14,997 nt of DNA from Lachnospiraceae bacterium UBA7205 (GCA_002490665.1 DKUL01000084.1:13737-28733); one strand, 5' to 3'. Counted from the stretch's first letter, positions 7,402 to 14,468 are shown. A program made the numbers and translations. The notes: generated by a model from the letters alone, not told the origin.

Positions 7402-8450
7402 TGTTCCAATCCTCCCATTTTATTTTGAAAATATTGATAGATTTCATCCCCGTTTGCCGGTTCGAGATACCTCGATTCCCCATCATGGCAAATCACCCTG
7501 TCATTGCCCTGTGTTGTATGCCCAATCACTGCCGCAGGTATGCCCGCTTCCTCAAATGCACGCAACAGCTCCCCGCCGTTCGGGGATGTTATCAGCGCGC
7601 TTCCGCCCGCCAGCAGTTCATATGGATTTAAATCAAAAAACTCACATACCTCAATTGTCTCCTGTCTTACCGGTATGCGCTTTAAGTCTACGACCAGTCC
7701 AACGCCGTTATCCGCCGCAAGCTGCCAGAGTCCGCCAAATACACCGCCCTCCCGCAGCACGTGCAGATAACCTGCGCCGGACTTAACGGCGGTGGCGGCC
7801 TCCGGTGCAATCGACAGATACCGGTAAAAGTCCGCGGCTTCCTCCACAAGGTCTGCCGGATAACGCGCACAGAGCCTTTCAAGACTGCCCGCCGCTATAA
7901 TGGCTGTCCCCTCAAGCCCCAGCCACTTCGTCATCACGATGTCCTCCCCGGCATGCGCCCTTTTCCTCAGCGGCACAATCTTGCCGTCGCACCTGTTCTC
8001 AACGCCGGCATTGACCACACAGACTGCCACTGCGTCCGTCACCGATTCCAGCACCTGTACATTGCAGCTTAAGAGCGGGACACCCGTCTCCTCTGCCTGC
8101 ACGGCAGCTGCCTCTATCATGCCGCGCACCTTGATTTCGCGCAGCCTTTTGGGGACAACCAGCGTCATATTTGCATACGCGTCGAACAGTCCCGATGCCG
8201 CACCGTTGACACAGCAGGCAATCACATGGTTTGTCGCTGCCATATACGCGCGCACTGCCACTTTCGCGTCAAGCCCGGATGCAAGCGCCTGGCCGGACAT
8301 AATGCCGGATGCCTTCTCGCCCGTCAAAATGGCGCAGTCTGCCCCCAGCCCTGCGCCATCATAAAATTTCCTGTTTTCCGTTGAATTTGTTTTCACCACT
8401 TTGATAACTGAGCGCTCGTAAATGCTCTCTGTCAATTTCCCGCAATTCAT
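7398..8450 (-). CDS. AIR synthase-related protein (ThiL/HypE/PurM-like fold), 350 aa
   Basis: Belongs to the ATP-grasping PurM/ThiL/HypE/SelD superfamily, but I cannot assign a reaction. An N-terminal AIRS domain spans about 30-150 ('DGAGLGADCAIL', 'YMAATNHVIAC', 'VTDAVAVCVVNAG'). A C-terminal AIRS_C-like domain runs from about 165 ('AGEDIVMTKWLGLEGTAII') to about 335 ('ALITSPNGGELLRAFEEAG'). It lacks the C-terminal cysteine motif of HypE and the selenium loop of SelD. I set the start at the ATG at 8450, with GGGG 7 nt upstream. A longer reading to 8705 is only the antisense shadow of the Gln-rich tail of the VanW gene. It overlaps the Lrp gene by ATGA and heads the four-gene operon. Confidence 0.85.
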   Translation of the reverse strand: MNCGKLTESIYERSVIKVVKTNSTENRKFYDGAGLGADCAILTGEKASGIMSGQALASGLDAKVAVRAYMAATNHVIACCVNGAASGLFDAYANMTLVVPKRLREIKVRGMIEAAAVQAEETGVPLLSCNVQVLESVTDAVAVCVVNAGVENRCDGKIVPLRKRAHAGEDIVMTKWLGLEGTAIIAAGSLERLCARYPADLVEEAADFYRYLSIAPEAATAVKSGAGYLHVLREGGVFGGLWQLAADNGVGLVVDLKRIPVRQETIEVCEFFDLNPYELLAGGSALITSPNGGELLRAFEEAGIPAAVIGHTTQGNDRVICHDGESRYLEPANGDEIYQYFQNKMGGLEQ

Positions 8451-8496
8451 CACAAATCCCCTTTTGTTCTCTTCTGTAGTATCCCCATGTAACAGT

Positions 8497-10059
8497 TTAC
8501 GGCTGTGCCTGCTGCTCTGCCGCCTGCTGTTCCAGCTGCTGCTGCTGAAGCGCCTGATAATATGCCTCCAAATCTGCCTGCTGCTGCGCCGCCGCTGCCA
8601 TCTCTGCCTTAATCGCCGCTGCCTCCGCCTTGCAGGTATCAATGCTTCCCGAGGCGACCGCCGCATTGATGCGCTGTGCATAGATCGGATTGTCCGTGTT
8701 GACACCTACGACAGCAGACCGCGGTGACACCTTGTAGGAACTCTTGTTAATCACCTCGCGGCTCACTTCGACACCATTTTCCTCCACAACCTTCCAGAGC
8801 TGTGCCGTGTATCCGATATGTGCGGATTCCACGCTGATATATCCCACACCCTGCCCCGTGGTGGGCGTGATAACCTCATGGTCGGGGTGTGTTGTCGAAA
8901 GCGTCTCACTCTCATAGCGAACAACACGGCTCGGGTCTCTCTGCTCGACACCATATATCGTAAAAGTAATCTGTTTTCCCTCAGTAACACCCTCTATATA
9001 AACCGGATTCTGCAGATTGTTCACAAAGCGGAAATCCTTTCCTGCCGACTCTGCTATGGCAGCATCCATCGACGGCTTCACGTATGCAATGATCATGGAA
9101 TGGTTGTTCCGCTCCGTCACCTCAAGCTCCGACAAAAGAACCGCATTGTACAGTGTCGTCGAAACCTGGCAGATACCGCCCCCAAGGCTGTCGACTACCT
9201 TGCCGTTCAGATATGAGCCTGCCGGATAATACCCATTTGCCTCCGTAAAAGGCTTGATGGTATCATATGTGGAAAATTCATCGCCCGGATATAAAAGCGT
9301 TCCGTTTATCAGGCGGCACCCATTCTCCACATTTTTGCACCTTGCCGAGCTGCTGGTAGAATAACTCGTCGTAAATGTGCCAAGCACATCTGTCAGCCGC
9401 TGCAGGTCCTCCACGCTTCCCCTTGGTTCCGTGATGTCAATCGCAAGGTCGATGGACGCATCCTGATAATCCCAGCCGCCCGTTATATAGTCAAACGTCT
9501 TATTCAGGGACTCCTCAATATTGACATGCTGTCCCGTCTGCCCCTCCTCGACAATAATCTGTCCGTCAACCCTTGTCATTGTGTTGTTGACTGCCGGAAC
9601 ATCATATTCCGTGCACTGCTCCTCAAGCACCGCACGGATTAAGTCCTTGTCAATGGTAAGCTCCAGGTTATAAACCTTGTTCCCATGCTTTAAGTCCTGT
9701 ATTGCCTTATACCGCCTGACGATGTTGCCCTTCTTGCCAAGCTGGGCTGCCTCGTCTATCGCCTGCTCGTTGACCCAGTTCAGTCCCAGGTCGCCGGCAG
9801 TAACGACGACGTAATGGTCATCCACCGCGCCGAATGTGATATTTTTTTGCTTTAAGCTTTCCACAAACTCCCTGACGGAGGCTTTTGCCTCATCCGCTGT
9901 CATGCCGGCAAGGGAAATGTCCCCCATGTACACACCGTCCAGAATCGTCCCATCGTCCGCTGCCGCAAAAACCGCCCCCGGACACCATGTACCCACAATC
10001 AGGACTGCCAGTACAAAAGCCGATAGTAACAATGCCGCTCTCTTTCCAATTTTTTTCAT
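8497..10059 (-). CDS. secreted VanW-domain protein (YoaR-like), 520 aa
   Basis: Cell-envelope protein with an export signal: basic MKKIGKR, a hydrophobic core at 8-24 and a likely cleavage near 'VFA-AADD' at 30-34. Residues 35-215 hold two peptidoglycan-binding-4-like modules ('MGDISLAGMTADEAKASV' marks the first). The VanW domain spans about 238-370, with 'SLGGGICQVSTTLYNAVLLS' at 291-310 and 'NPVYIEG' near 351. A beta-rich segment follows (about 380-455). The last 60 residues are Ala/Gln-rich and low complexity, perhaps a flexible or coiled tail. VanW proteins occur beside glycopeptide-resistance genes, but most, as here, are not linked to resistance and have no proven activity. The ATG at 10059 is chosen for the signal peptide, with AAGGAGA 11 nt upstream. 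A possible ECF-type promoter precedes it. Confidence 0.9.
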   Translation of the reverse strand: MKKIGKRAALLLSAFVLAVLIVGTWCPGAVFAAADDGTILDGVYMGDISLAGMTADEAKASVREFVESLKQKNITFGAVDDHYVVVTAGDLGLNWVNEQAIDEAAQLGKKGNIVRRYKAIQDLKHGNKVYNLELTIDKDLIRAVLEEQCTEYDVPAVNNTMTRVDGQIIVEEGQTGQHVNIEESLNKTFDYITGGWDYQDASIDLAIDITEPRGSVEDLQRLTDVLGTFTTSYSTSSSARCKNVENGCRLINGTLLYPGDEFSTYDTIKPFTEANGYYPAGSYLNGKVVDSLGGGICQVSTTLYNAVLLSELEVTERNNHSMIIAYVKPSMDAAIAESAGKDFRFVNNLQNPVYIEGVTEGKQITFTIYGVEQRDPSRVVRYESETLSTTHPDHEVITPTTGQGVGYISVESAHIGYTAQLWKVVEENGVEVSREVINKSSYKVSPRSAVVGVNTDNPIYAQRINAAVASGSIDTCKAEAAAIKAEMAAAAQQQADLEAYYQALQQQQLEQQAAEQQAQP

Positions 10060-10111
10060 AACCCCGAAATTCTCCTTAAAATCATTGTTCCACCACAAAA
10101 ATGTTGCAATT

Positions 10112-10139
10112 TACACGGCAATTTTATATAATCGTTTCA
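10112..10139 (-). promoter_or_regulatory. ECF-sigma-like promoter upstream of the VanW gene
   Basis: The minus strand reads TGAAAC (10134-10139), exactly 16 nt, then CGTGTA (10112-10117). This matches the shape of Bacillus sigma-W/sigma-M promoters (AAC in the -35, CGT in the -10; established knowledge). The start would lie about 45 nt before the VanW ATG. A sigma-A-like TATATAAAAT sits in the spacer, so the site is not exclusive. Any link to the ECF factor at 2510-3025 is inference. Confidence 0.4.
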
Positions 10140-10145
10140 GTATCT

Positions 10146-10163
10146 AATTGTACCGGAACAATT
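10146..10163. repeat. near-perfect 18-nt dyad after the small membrane gene
   Basis: AATTGT-ACCGGA-ACAATT is a palindrome apart from one position on each side of the CCGG centre. It overlaps the stop codon of the 35-residue gene and sits just upstream of the VanW promoter. It could be an operator or a weak attenuator hairpin. No T run follows, so it is not a clear terminator. Confidence 0.4.
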
Positions 10164-10269
10164 AACCGACAACGCTGGCAACCAGTGGTACTACCATTGC
10201 CAGTACAAGAATAACTGCTATGACAGCTGCAATCGTGCGTTGTGTTTTCTTATTATTCATGTTCATCAT
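10162..10269 (-). CDS. tiny single-pass membrane protein, 35 aa
   Basis: Too short for ordinary ORF calls. The ATG at 10269 (two more in-frame ATGs follow at 10266 and 10260) is preceded by AAAGGGG at good spacing and by a near-consensus promoter 27 nt upstream. The product has a basic start (MMNMNNKKTQR) and then one hydrophobic helix, about residues 12-34, ending at 'ASVVG'. Composition and size recall small Firmicute membrane proteins such as the stressosome anchor Prli42, but I see no specific sequence match and claim none. It lies 103 nt upstream of the VanW gene with no strong terminator between, so it may be co-transcribed with it. It faces the plus-strand gene at 10303. Confidence 0.65.
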   Translation of the reverse strand: MMNMNNKKTQRTIAAVIAVILVLAMVVPLVASVVG

Positions 10270-10295
10270 GGCTGTTCACCCCTTTTCGAAAGGAT

Positions 10296-10324
10296 ATTAT
10301 ATATGAATTTTTTTATTTTTTCAA
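10296..10324 (-). promoter_or_regulatory. near-consensus sigma-A promoter of the 35-aa gene
   Basis: TTGAAA (10319-10324), a 17-nt spacer and TATAAT (10296-10301) lie on the minus strand. This is one of the two best promoters in the window. The start would be near 10289, giving a leader of about 20 nt carrying the ribosome site. The ATG of the divergent plus-strand gene (10303-10305) lies inside the spacer. Confidence 0.7.
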
Positions 10325-10911
10325 GCTTTATCATTATATGTGCCCTATTTACCTTCTTTTTACAGAGAGCCAAAAAGAAAGAAAAAGATATGGACCGCGC
10401 ATTCTGGGACCGCGAGCAGCGGGCTAATTTTACCAGAAAAAAATCACTCGACAACCTGGACTACATCACCATACCCGACAGCGTGCTGAATATGGCTCCT
10501 GCGTCGATGACGGAGGAAATCCAAAGCTGCCTCAGCGACCTGAGGGACTTGTCCGCCGGAAAAATTGTCAATCTGACAGGATATACCAACACGGACCTCA
10601 AGCTGGAATACGGAACCGCTAATATTAATATATTAAGCGACTATGATTTTCATTACACCAATATGGTGACGCTCCTGCAAAAGCTTGCCGAGCTGCTCCA
10701 TGCGTGTTCGGAGGACGCGCTTGCAACAGAAGTCCTCGAATTTGCAGTTTCCACCGGAACCGATGTCAGCAAAAGCTACTATCTGCTTGCAGAGCTCTAC
10801 ACCGAGGACGGAACGCCCGAAAAAATCGGGCAGCTGATTGCACAGGCTGATAAGCTGCACTCCCTCATGAAGGACACTATCGTCCAAAAACTGCAAGAAG
10901 CCTGTCGATAA
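10303..10911 (+). CDS. membrane-anchored helical (TPR-like) protein of unknown function, 202 aa
   Basis: The only plus-strand gene of the window. The ATG at 10303 follows AAAGGA by 8 nt. Residues 1-19 form a hydrophobic anchor ('FIFSSFIIICALFTFFLQ') followed by the very basic 'RAKKKEKD', so the bulk should face the cytoplasm. Residues 40-90 are a mixed linker ('YITIPDSVLNMAPASMTEEI'). Residues 110-200 are regular helices whose spacing resembles two TPR-like pairs ('MVTLLQKLAELLHACSED', 'SKSYYLLAELYTEDGTPEK'). The role is unknown. Its start region is overlapped by the divergent promoter, and its end overlaps the exonuclease gene on the other strand by 35 bp. I found no convincing promoter of its own; any must lie inside the 35-aa gene. 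Confidence 0.85.
   Translation: MNFFIFSSFIIICALFTFFLQRAKKKEKDMDRAFWDREQRANFTRKKSLDNLDYITIPDSVLNMAPASMTEEIQSCLSDLRDLSAGKIVNLTGYTNTDLKLEYGTANINILSDYDFHYTNMVTLLQKLAELLHACSEDALATEVLEFAVSTGTDVSKSYYLLAELYTEDGTPEKIGQLIAQADKLHSLMKDTIVQKLQEACR
10820..10858 (-). terminator. possible terminator of the exonuclease operon inside the opposing gene
   Basis: On the minus strand GCAGCT and AGCTGC (10853-10858 and 10830-10835) form a 6-bp stem with a long loop. After CCGA come six T (10825-10820). It starts 19 nt past the exonuclease stop, where a terminator would be expected, but it lies in the coding sequence of the plus-strand gene. The long loop makes it weak. Confidence 0.35.
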
Positions 10912-11626
10912 GCCTGCTCGCCTCATTTTTGGTGATTGTCTCCAAATCTATATGCGCATCTGTCACAGACGGAACAGGTGCTAGTACAAACCCATCGCAT
11001 TCCAGATGGTAGCGCCCTGCAAGTCCCTGCAGGTATGCAAGCTGTCTGGATGTGGCGGGATTTTCTTTTTTTACATTGTAGACAAGCGGCACTGGCTGAA
11101 ATGTGTCCTGCTCCCTCTCCCCGAACGTGCGCGCCAGAATCTGGTACAGCTCATGTGTAGCCATCGCATCATTGAGCGCCCTGTGCGCCTCGAGATAAAT
11201 GTGGTAATACTCGCACAGGAAACCAAGGGACCTGCTCTCCACATCAGTTAAGAATCTCCTGGCAATCCGCAGCGTGTCGATTCCGGACTTTTCAAATGTC
11301 TTTTTCTGGTTCACCGCCGCCTTTTTCATAAACGAATAGTCAAACATCAGGTTGTGCCCCAGCAGGACATCATCCCCCACAAAGTCCAGGAATGTATCCA
11401 GCACCTCGTCCATATAGGGCGCGTCCGCGACATCCGCGTCATGGATTCCCGTAAGCTCGATAATTCTTTCCGGAAGCCCTTTCCCGGGATTTACGAACGT
11501 CGAAAAAGTGTCCTGTGCCGCCCCGTCCCGGACACGCACCGCGCCTATTTCTATAATTTTTTCGTATTTCGGGTTTAACCCCGTGGTTTCTATGTCGAAA
11601 GCCACATAATTCATTGGTATCTTCAT
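10877..11626 (-). CDS. DEDDh 3'-5' exonuclease (DnaQ/PolC-epsilon type), 249 aa
   Basis: Degrades or proofreads DNA (possibly RNA) from the 3' end with two metal ions. The catalytic set is complete: D11 and E13 in 'FDIETTG', D96 in 'GHNLMFDYSFM', and H148 and D153 in 'AHRALNDAMATHELY'. The exonuclease domain covers about 6-165. Residues 190-245 carry 'ATSRQLAYLQGLAGRYHLE...KNEASRLIDRLL', a helical motif also found at the end of other nucleic-acid proteins. There is no polymerase domain, so this is a stand-alone enzyme. I placed the start at 11626, 7 nt after the glycosyltransferase stop, whose last codons supply GGAAG as ribosome site. A start at 11665 would overlap that gene. Confidence 0.9.
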   Translation of the reverse strand: MKIPMNYVAFDIETTGLNPKYEKIIEIGAVRVRDGAAQDTFSTFVNPGKGLPERIIELTGIHDADVADAPYMDEVLDTFLDFVGDDVLLGHNLMFDYSFMKKAAVNQKKTFEKSGIDTLRIARRFLTDVESRSLGFLCEYYHIYLEAHRALNDAMATHELYQILARTFGEREQDTFQPVPLVYNVKKENPATSRQLAYLQGLAGRYHLECDGFVLAPVPSVTDAHIDLETITKNEASRLIDRLLAVFGR

Positions 11627-11633
11627 AAAATAT

Positions 11634-12578
11634 CTACTTTTCTTCCAATTTATGTTTGTATTCATTGTCGAGGAAAATCAGGTTCATCTCATAATCCTGC
11701 ATGTTTTTCTGTTTCATGGTAGAGAGCATCAGGCCCGCAAAAAACGACTGCATTGCCCCCATGTACACAAAACAGCACACAATCAGCGTGGGAAACCGTT
11801 CCACCAGCCCCGTGTCGAAATACTCGCCCATCACCGGAGCCAGAAACGCCGTCGAGACCAGCGCCAGTATTACTGCTATCCATGTAAAAAATCCCATCGG
11901 CTTGTAATTTTTGTAAAGCCTGATGATTGTCATGATGACCTTGAACCCGTCGGAGTAGGTATTGAGCTTCGACTCACTCCCCTCCGGCCTGTCCCTGTAC
12001 TGGATAATCACATTCTCCACATGCATGTTCTTGTCGATCGCATGGATGCTCATCTCCGTCTCTATCTCAAAGCCTTTGGAAAGCACCGGAAACGACTTGA
12101 CAAACTGGTAGCTGAACGCCCTGTAGCCTGTCATGATGTCGCGGATATCACTCTTAAACATGCTGTTTATCGCCCCGCGCACAAGGGAATTCCCAAAATT
12201 GTGAAACGGTCGTTTATTTTCCTCAAAGTACGATGAGGAAAGCCTGTCCCCGACAACCATGTCCGCGTTTCTTTTTAAGACGGCGTCACACAGCTTTCTC
12301 GCCTCGTCAGCCGGGTAGGTGTCATCCCCGTCTGTCATAATATAGCACTTTGCATCTATCTCACGGAACATCCTCCGGATGACATTCCCCTTTCCCTGCC
12401 GGTACTCATAGCGCACAATGGCCCCGGCGCGGCGCGCAATTTCATCCGTCCCATCCTTTGAATTGTTGTCATATACGTAAATCGCTGCCTCAGGGAGCGC
12501 TTCCTTGAAATCCTTTACAACCTTCTCGATTGTCCTGCTCTCGTTATAACAGGGAATCAGCACCGCAATCTCGTCCAT
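11634..12578 (-). CDS. family 2 glycosyltransferase with two membrane segments, 314 aa
   Basis: Transfers a sugar from a nucleotide donor, probably to a polyprenyl phosphate or envelope glycan, at the inner face of the membrane. The GT-A fold occupies 1-215: 'VLIPCYNE' at 6-13, 'VYDNNSKDGT' at 35-44, and the metal-binding D83-G-D85-D86 in 'MTDGDDTYP'. 'GDRLSS' follows at 110-115, 'MTGYRAF' at 149-155 and 'GFEIETEM' at 169-176. These resemble dolichol-phosphate-mannose-synthase-type enzymes and the Csb/GtrB group. Two hydrophobic segments follow, about 228-249 and 263-286, then a charged tail. The ATG has GGAGG 5 nt upstream. It is followed 7 nt later by the exonuclease; no functional link between the two is obvious. 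Confidence 0.92.
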   Translation of the reverse strand: MDEIAVLIPCYNESRTIEKVVKDFKEALPEAAIYVYDNNSKDGTDEIARRAGAIVRYEYRQGKGNVIRRMFREIDAKCYIMTDGDDTYPADEARKLCDAVLKRNADMVVGDRLSSSYFEENKRPFHNFGNSLVRGAINSMFKSDIRDIMTGYRAFSYQFVKSFPVLSKGFEIETEMSIHAIDKNMHVENVIIQYRDRPEGSESKLNTYSDGFKVIMTIIRLYKNYKPMGFFTWIAVILALVSTAFLAPVMGEYFDTGLVERFPTLIVCCFVYMGAMQSFFAGLMLSTMKQKNMQDYEMNLIFLDNEYKHKLEEK

Positions 12579-12611
12579 TCAAACCTCCACACACTATATT
12601 TATTATGACTT

Positions 12612-12640
12612 AGTGTACCATAGTTTATCAACAGAATAAA
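12612..12640 (-). promoter_or_regulatory. possible promoter of the glycosyltransferase-exonuclease pair
   Basis: Minus strand: TTTATT (12635-12640), 17 nt, then TACACT (12612-12617) with an extended -10 TGG directly before it. The start would be about 27 nt upstream of the ATG. The match to both boxes is only partial. It sits in the 73-nt gap after tadA. Confidence 0.3.
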
Positions 12641-12651
12641 GAGGTATTTTT

Positions 12652-13137
12652 TTATTTCAATTCCTTTTCCTGCTTATTCCTTACGCGCAGTTCGCGGAAG
12701 AAGTTTTTGAGCATCGCGGCGCATTCCTCCTCGAGCACGCCGCGCACCGTCTCCACCTGATGGTTAAATTCCGGCATGTCCAGAATATTGAGTATAGAAC
12801 CCGCACAGCCCGCCTTCGGGTTCATGCACGCCATCACGACCTTTGGAATCCGCGCCTGCACGATGGCACCCGCGCACATCTGGCACGGCTCAAGCGTGAC
12901 ATAGAGTGTGCACTCCTCCAGCCGCCAGTCGCCAATTACCCTGCTTGCCCTTTTTATCGCGGTCATTTCCGCATGGGCAAGCGTGTTCTTGTCTGTGTTG
13001 CGCCTGTTGTACCCGCGCCCGATAATTTTGCCGTCGTGCACAATCACGCACCCTATCGGCACTTCCCCAAGCGCATACGCCTTCCTTGCCTGTCTCACTG
13101 CCTCCCGCATATACCGCTCATCTTCTCTAGTCCCCAT
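12652..13137 (-). CDS. tadA: tRNA-specific adenosine deaminase (A34 to inosine)
   Basis: Converts the wobble adenosine of tRNA-Arg(ACG) to inosine. It shows the zinc deaminase signature: H55-A-E57 in 'TLAHAEMTAI' (E57 as proton shuttle) and P84-C85-x2-C88 in 'LEPCQMCAGAI'. The typical C-terminal helix 'LLEEECAAMLKNFF' form (here 'VLEEECAAMLKNFFRELR') and the usual length (161 aa) favour TadA over other cytidine-deaminase-fold enzymes. I prefer the ATG at 13137, with AAGGGA 5 nt upstream, over the ATG at 13161, where the AAAGGA lies directly against the start codon. It begins 28 nt after the hydrolase stop and is probably co-transcribed with it. Confidence 0.95.
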   Translation of the reverse strand: MGTREDERYMREAVRQARKAYALGEVPIGCVIVHDGKIIGRGYNRRNTDKNTLAHAEMTAIKRASRVIGDWRLEECTLYVTLEPCQMCAGAIVQARIPKVVMACMNPKAGCAGSILNILDMPEFNHQVETVRGVLEEECAAMLKNFFRELRVRNKQEKELK

Positions 13138-13165
13138 ATTAATCCCTTTTCCCTGTATCATTCCT

Positions 13166-14098
13166 TTATTCCGAAACCCTCATATCCAGCCATGTAAGCA
13201 CATCCCTGTATACCTGGTCACGGTCAAGCTCATTTAACACTTCATGCCGGTCATCCCGGTAAATCTTTAGTGACACATCCTCTATTCCCGCCCTTTTATA
13301 GGCAGCTGCTATTTTTCTGACGCTTTTGCCATAATTTCCCACCGGGTCCTCGCCGCCTGCGATAAAATAAAGCGGCAGCTCCCTGGGAATCCTTTTGATA
13401 TTCTTGTCTTTCTGGATAAAGGACAGCACGTCAAAAAGTGTCCGGTAGCCGTTGACCGAAAAAATAAAATTGCAATATTTATTTTGAACGCAGAAATCCA
13501 CAATCTTCGTGTCCCTTGTCAGCCAGTCGCTCTCGGTGCGCGGATTCGGAATGCGCTTCTGGTATGCACTGAATGCATTCATCCTGAGAAGCCGCGAACG
13601 GTAGTGGTCACCAAGGATGACCCGCAGAACGTTTGACACAATTTTTCCGGCAACCAGTACCAGGCTGCTCTGGCTTCCTGTTCCACAGATTACCGCTCCG
13701 TCCAGCCCGTCCCCATAAGTCATCAGATACCGCCTTGCCATAAAGGAGCCCATGCTGTGCCCCAGCAGAAAATATGGAATGTTCCGGTACTTCTTTTTTG
13801 CATACTTCGTCACCCTGTGTAAATCTGCCACAACTGTCGCACTCATATTCTGCGGACAAAAATATCCCAGGTCGCGGTCATTTCCAGCCGTCAGCCCATG
13901 CCCCAGGTGGTCATTTCCGATGACCGCATAACCGTGCCTGTTCAAAAACAGTGCAAAGTCTTCGTACCGCTCAATCATCTCTGTCATGCCATGGGAAATC
14001 TGCACGACCCCCTTCACCGCTGTATCCGGCTCCCACAGCACGACGTGCAGCCTGTGCACCCCGTCTTTTGATGCAATATAAAATTCCTTCTTTTCCAT
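13166..14098 (-). CDS. alpha/beta hydrolase, monoacylglycerol-lipase/lysophospholipase type, 310 aa
   Basis: A probable cytoplasmic serine esterase acting on monoacylglycerol or lysophospholipid-like esters. The nucleophile elbow is 'GHSMGS' with S115. The acid is D251 in 'IAGGEDPVG' and the base H285 in 'DDRHEVLNE'. The oxyanion-side 'ISHGMTEMIERYEDFA' (34-49) and 'GNDHLGHGLT' (61-70) are characteristic of the Hydrolase_4 group. A helical cap occupies about 145-235. There is no signal peptide. The ATG at 14098 has AGAGGT at good spacing. A terminator lies directly upstream, so the gene probably has its own promoter in the short A+T-rich gap, though none is convincing by eye. tadA follows at 28 nt. 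Confidence 0.92.
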   Translation of the reverse strand: MEKKEFYIASKDGVHRLHVVLWEPDTAVKGVVQISHGMTEMIERYEDFALFLNRHGYAVIGNDHLGHGLTAGNDRDLGYFCPQNMSATVVADLHRVTKYAKKKYRNIPYFLLGHSMGSFMARRYLMTYGDGLDGAVICGTGSQSSLVLVAGKIVSNVLRVILGDHYRSRLLRMNAFSAYQKRIPNPRTESDWLTRDTKIVDFCVQNKYCNFIFSVNGYRTLFDVLSFIQKDKNIKRIPRELPLYFIAGGEDPVGNYGKSVRKIAAAYKRAGIEDVSLKIYRDDRHEVLNELDRDQVYRDVLTWLDMRVSE

Positions 14099-14129
14099 TG
14101 AAATACCTCTCTAATTTTAAAATAAATGT

Positions 14130-14158
14130 AAAAAAATGAGGGCAGTTCCCATCTGCCC
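14130..14158 (-). terminator. rho-independent terminator after the 71-aa gene
   Basis: GGGCAG and CTGCCC (14140-14145 and 14153-14158) form a 6-bp stem with a 7-nt loop. Then TCA and seven T (14136-14130) follow on the minus strand. It lies about 68 nt past the stop at 14227. On the plus strand a short T run (14163-14167) also follows, so it may work both ways. Confidence 0.75.
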
Positions 14159-14226
14159 CCGCTTTTTAAACTTTGACCCACACCTTTTCTCACTCATATT
14201 CAATTGTATGCTGTCTGCTGTTTTAC

Positions 14227-14442
14227 TCACATTTTTGAAATCATTACGACTGATAAGTCATACTCCTCGATAAAGTCATCGATATCCTGCTCATCACTAA
14301 TTTCCATGGCTACCTCAAAAGCCCCTGATATGGGATCCAGAAATCCCGCCAGCATTTCTCCCGTAGACTGGTTCTTCCTGATCATCGGCTTCTTGTTTAA
14401 AATATCAATTCTCTCAGATACTTCTCTCTTTGCAACTAACAT
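14227..14442 (-). CDS. unknown small protein, 71 aa
   Basis: I do not recognise it. The ATG at 14442 has AAAGGGGA 7 nt upstream. An in-frame TTG at 14460 is rejected because its bases form part of that ribosome site. The first 30 residues are basic ('LVAKREVSERIDILNKKPMIRK'-like), and the last 30 are very acidic ('DEQDIDDFIEEYD' near 52-64) with a hydrophobic end. There is no signal or membrane helix. It has a terminator downstream and a strong promoter about 470 nt upstream, so the gene would carry an unusually long structured leader. The size and charge pattern would fit a small regulator or an antitoxin-like partner, but no toxin gene is adjacent and I do not assign that. Confidence 0.65.
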   Translation of the reverse strand: MLVAKREVSERIDILNKKPMIRKNQSTGEMLAGFLDPISGAFEVAMEISDEQDIDDFIEEYDLSVVMISKM

Positions 14443-14468
14443 GCGCTGTTCCCCTTTCAACCCTTTTC

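Noticed and set aside
7274..8364. Plus-strand ORFs opposite Lrp and the AIR synthase-related gene
   Set aside because: Low-quality composition and no ribosome sites, and the minus-strand genes there are well supported by motifs.
8451..8705. N-terminal extension of the AIR synthase-related gene
   Set aside because: The Arg/Ser-rich 85 residues are the shadow of the Gln/Ala-rich tail codons of the VanW gene in another frame; a good ribosome site and family-like start lie at 8450.
8497..10059. Glycopeptide-resistance gene call for the VanW protein
   Set aside because: No vanA/B ligase, vanH, vanX or vanRS is nearby, and VanW domains are common in sensitive Firmicutes.
10814..10831. Hairpin GCCCGA-AAAAA-TCGGGC as a terminator
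   Set aside because: The A/T run is in the loop rather than after the stem; the neighbouring GCAGCT stem fits a minus-strand terminator better.
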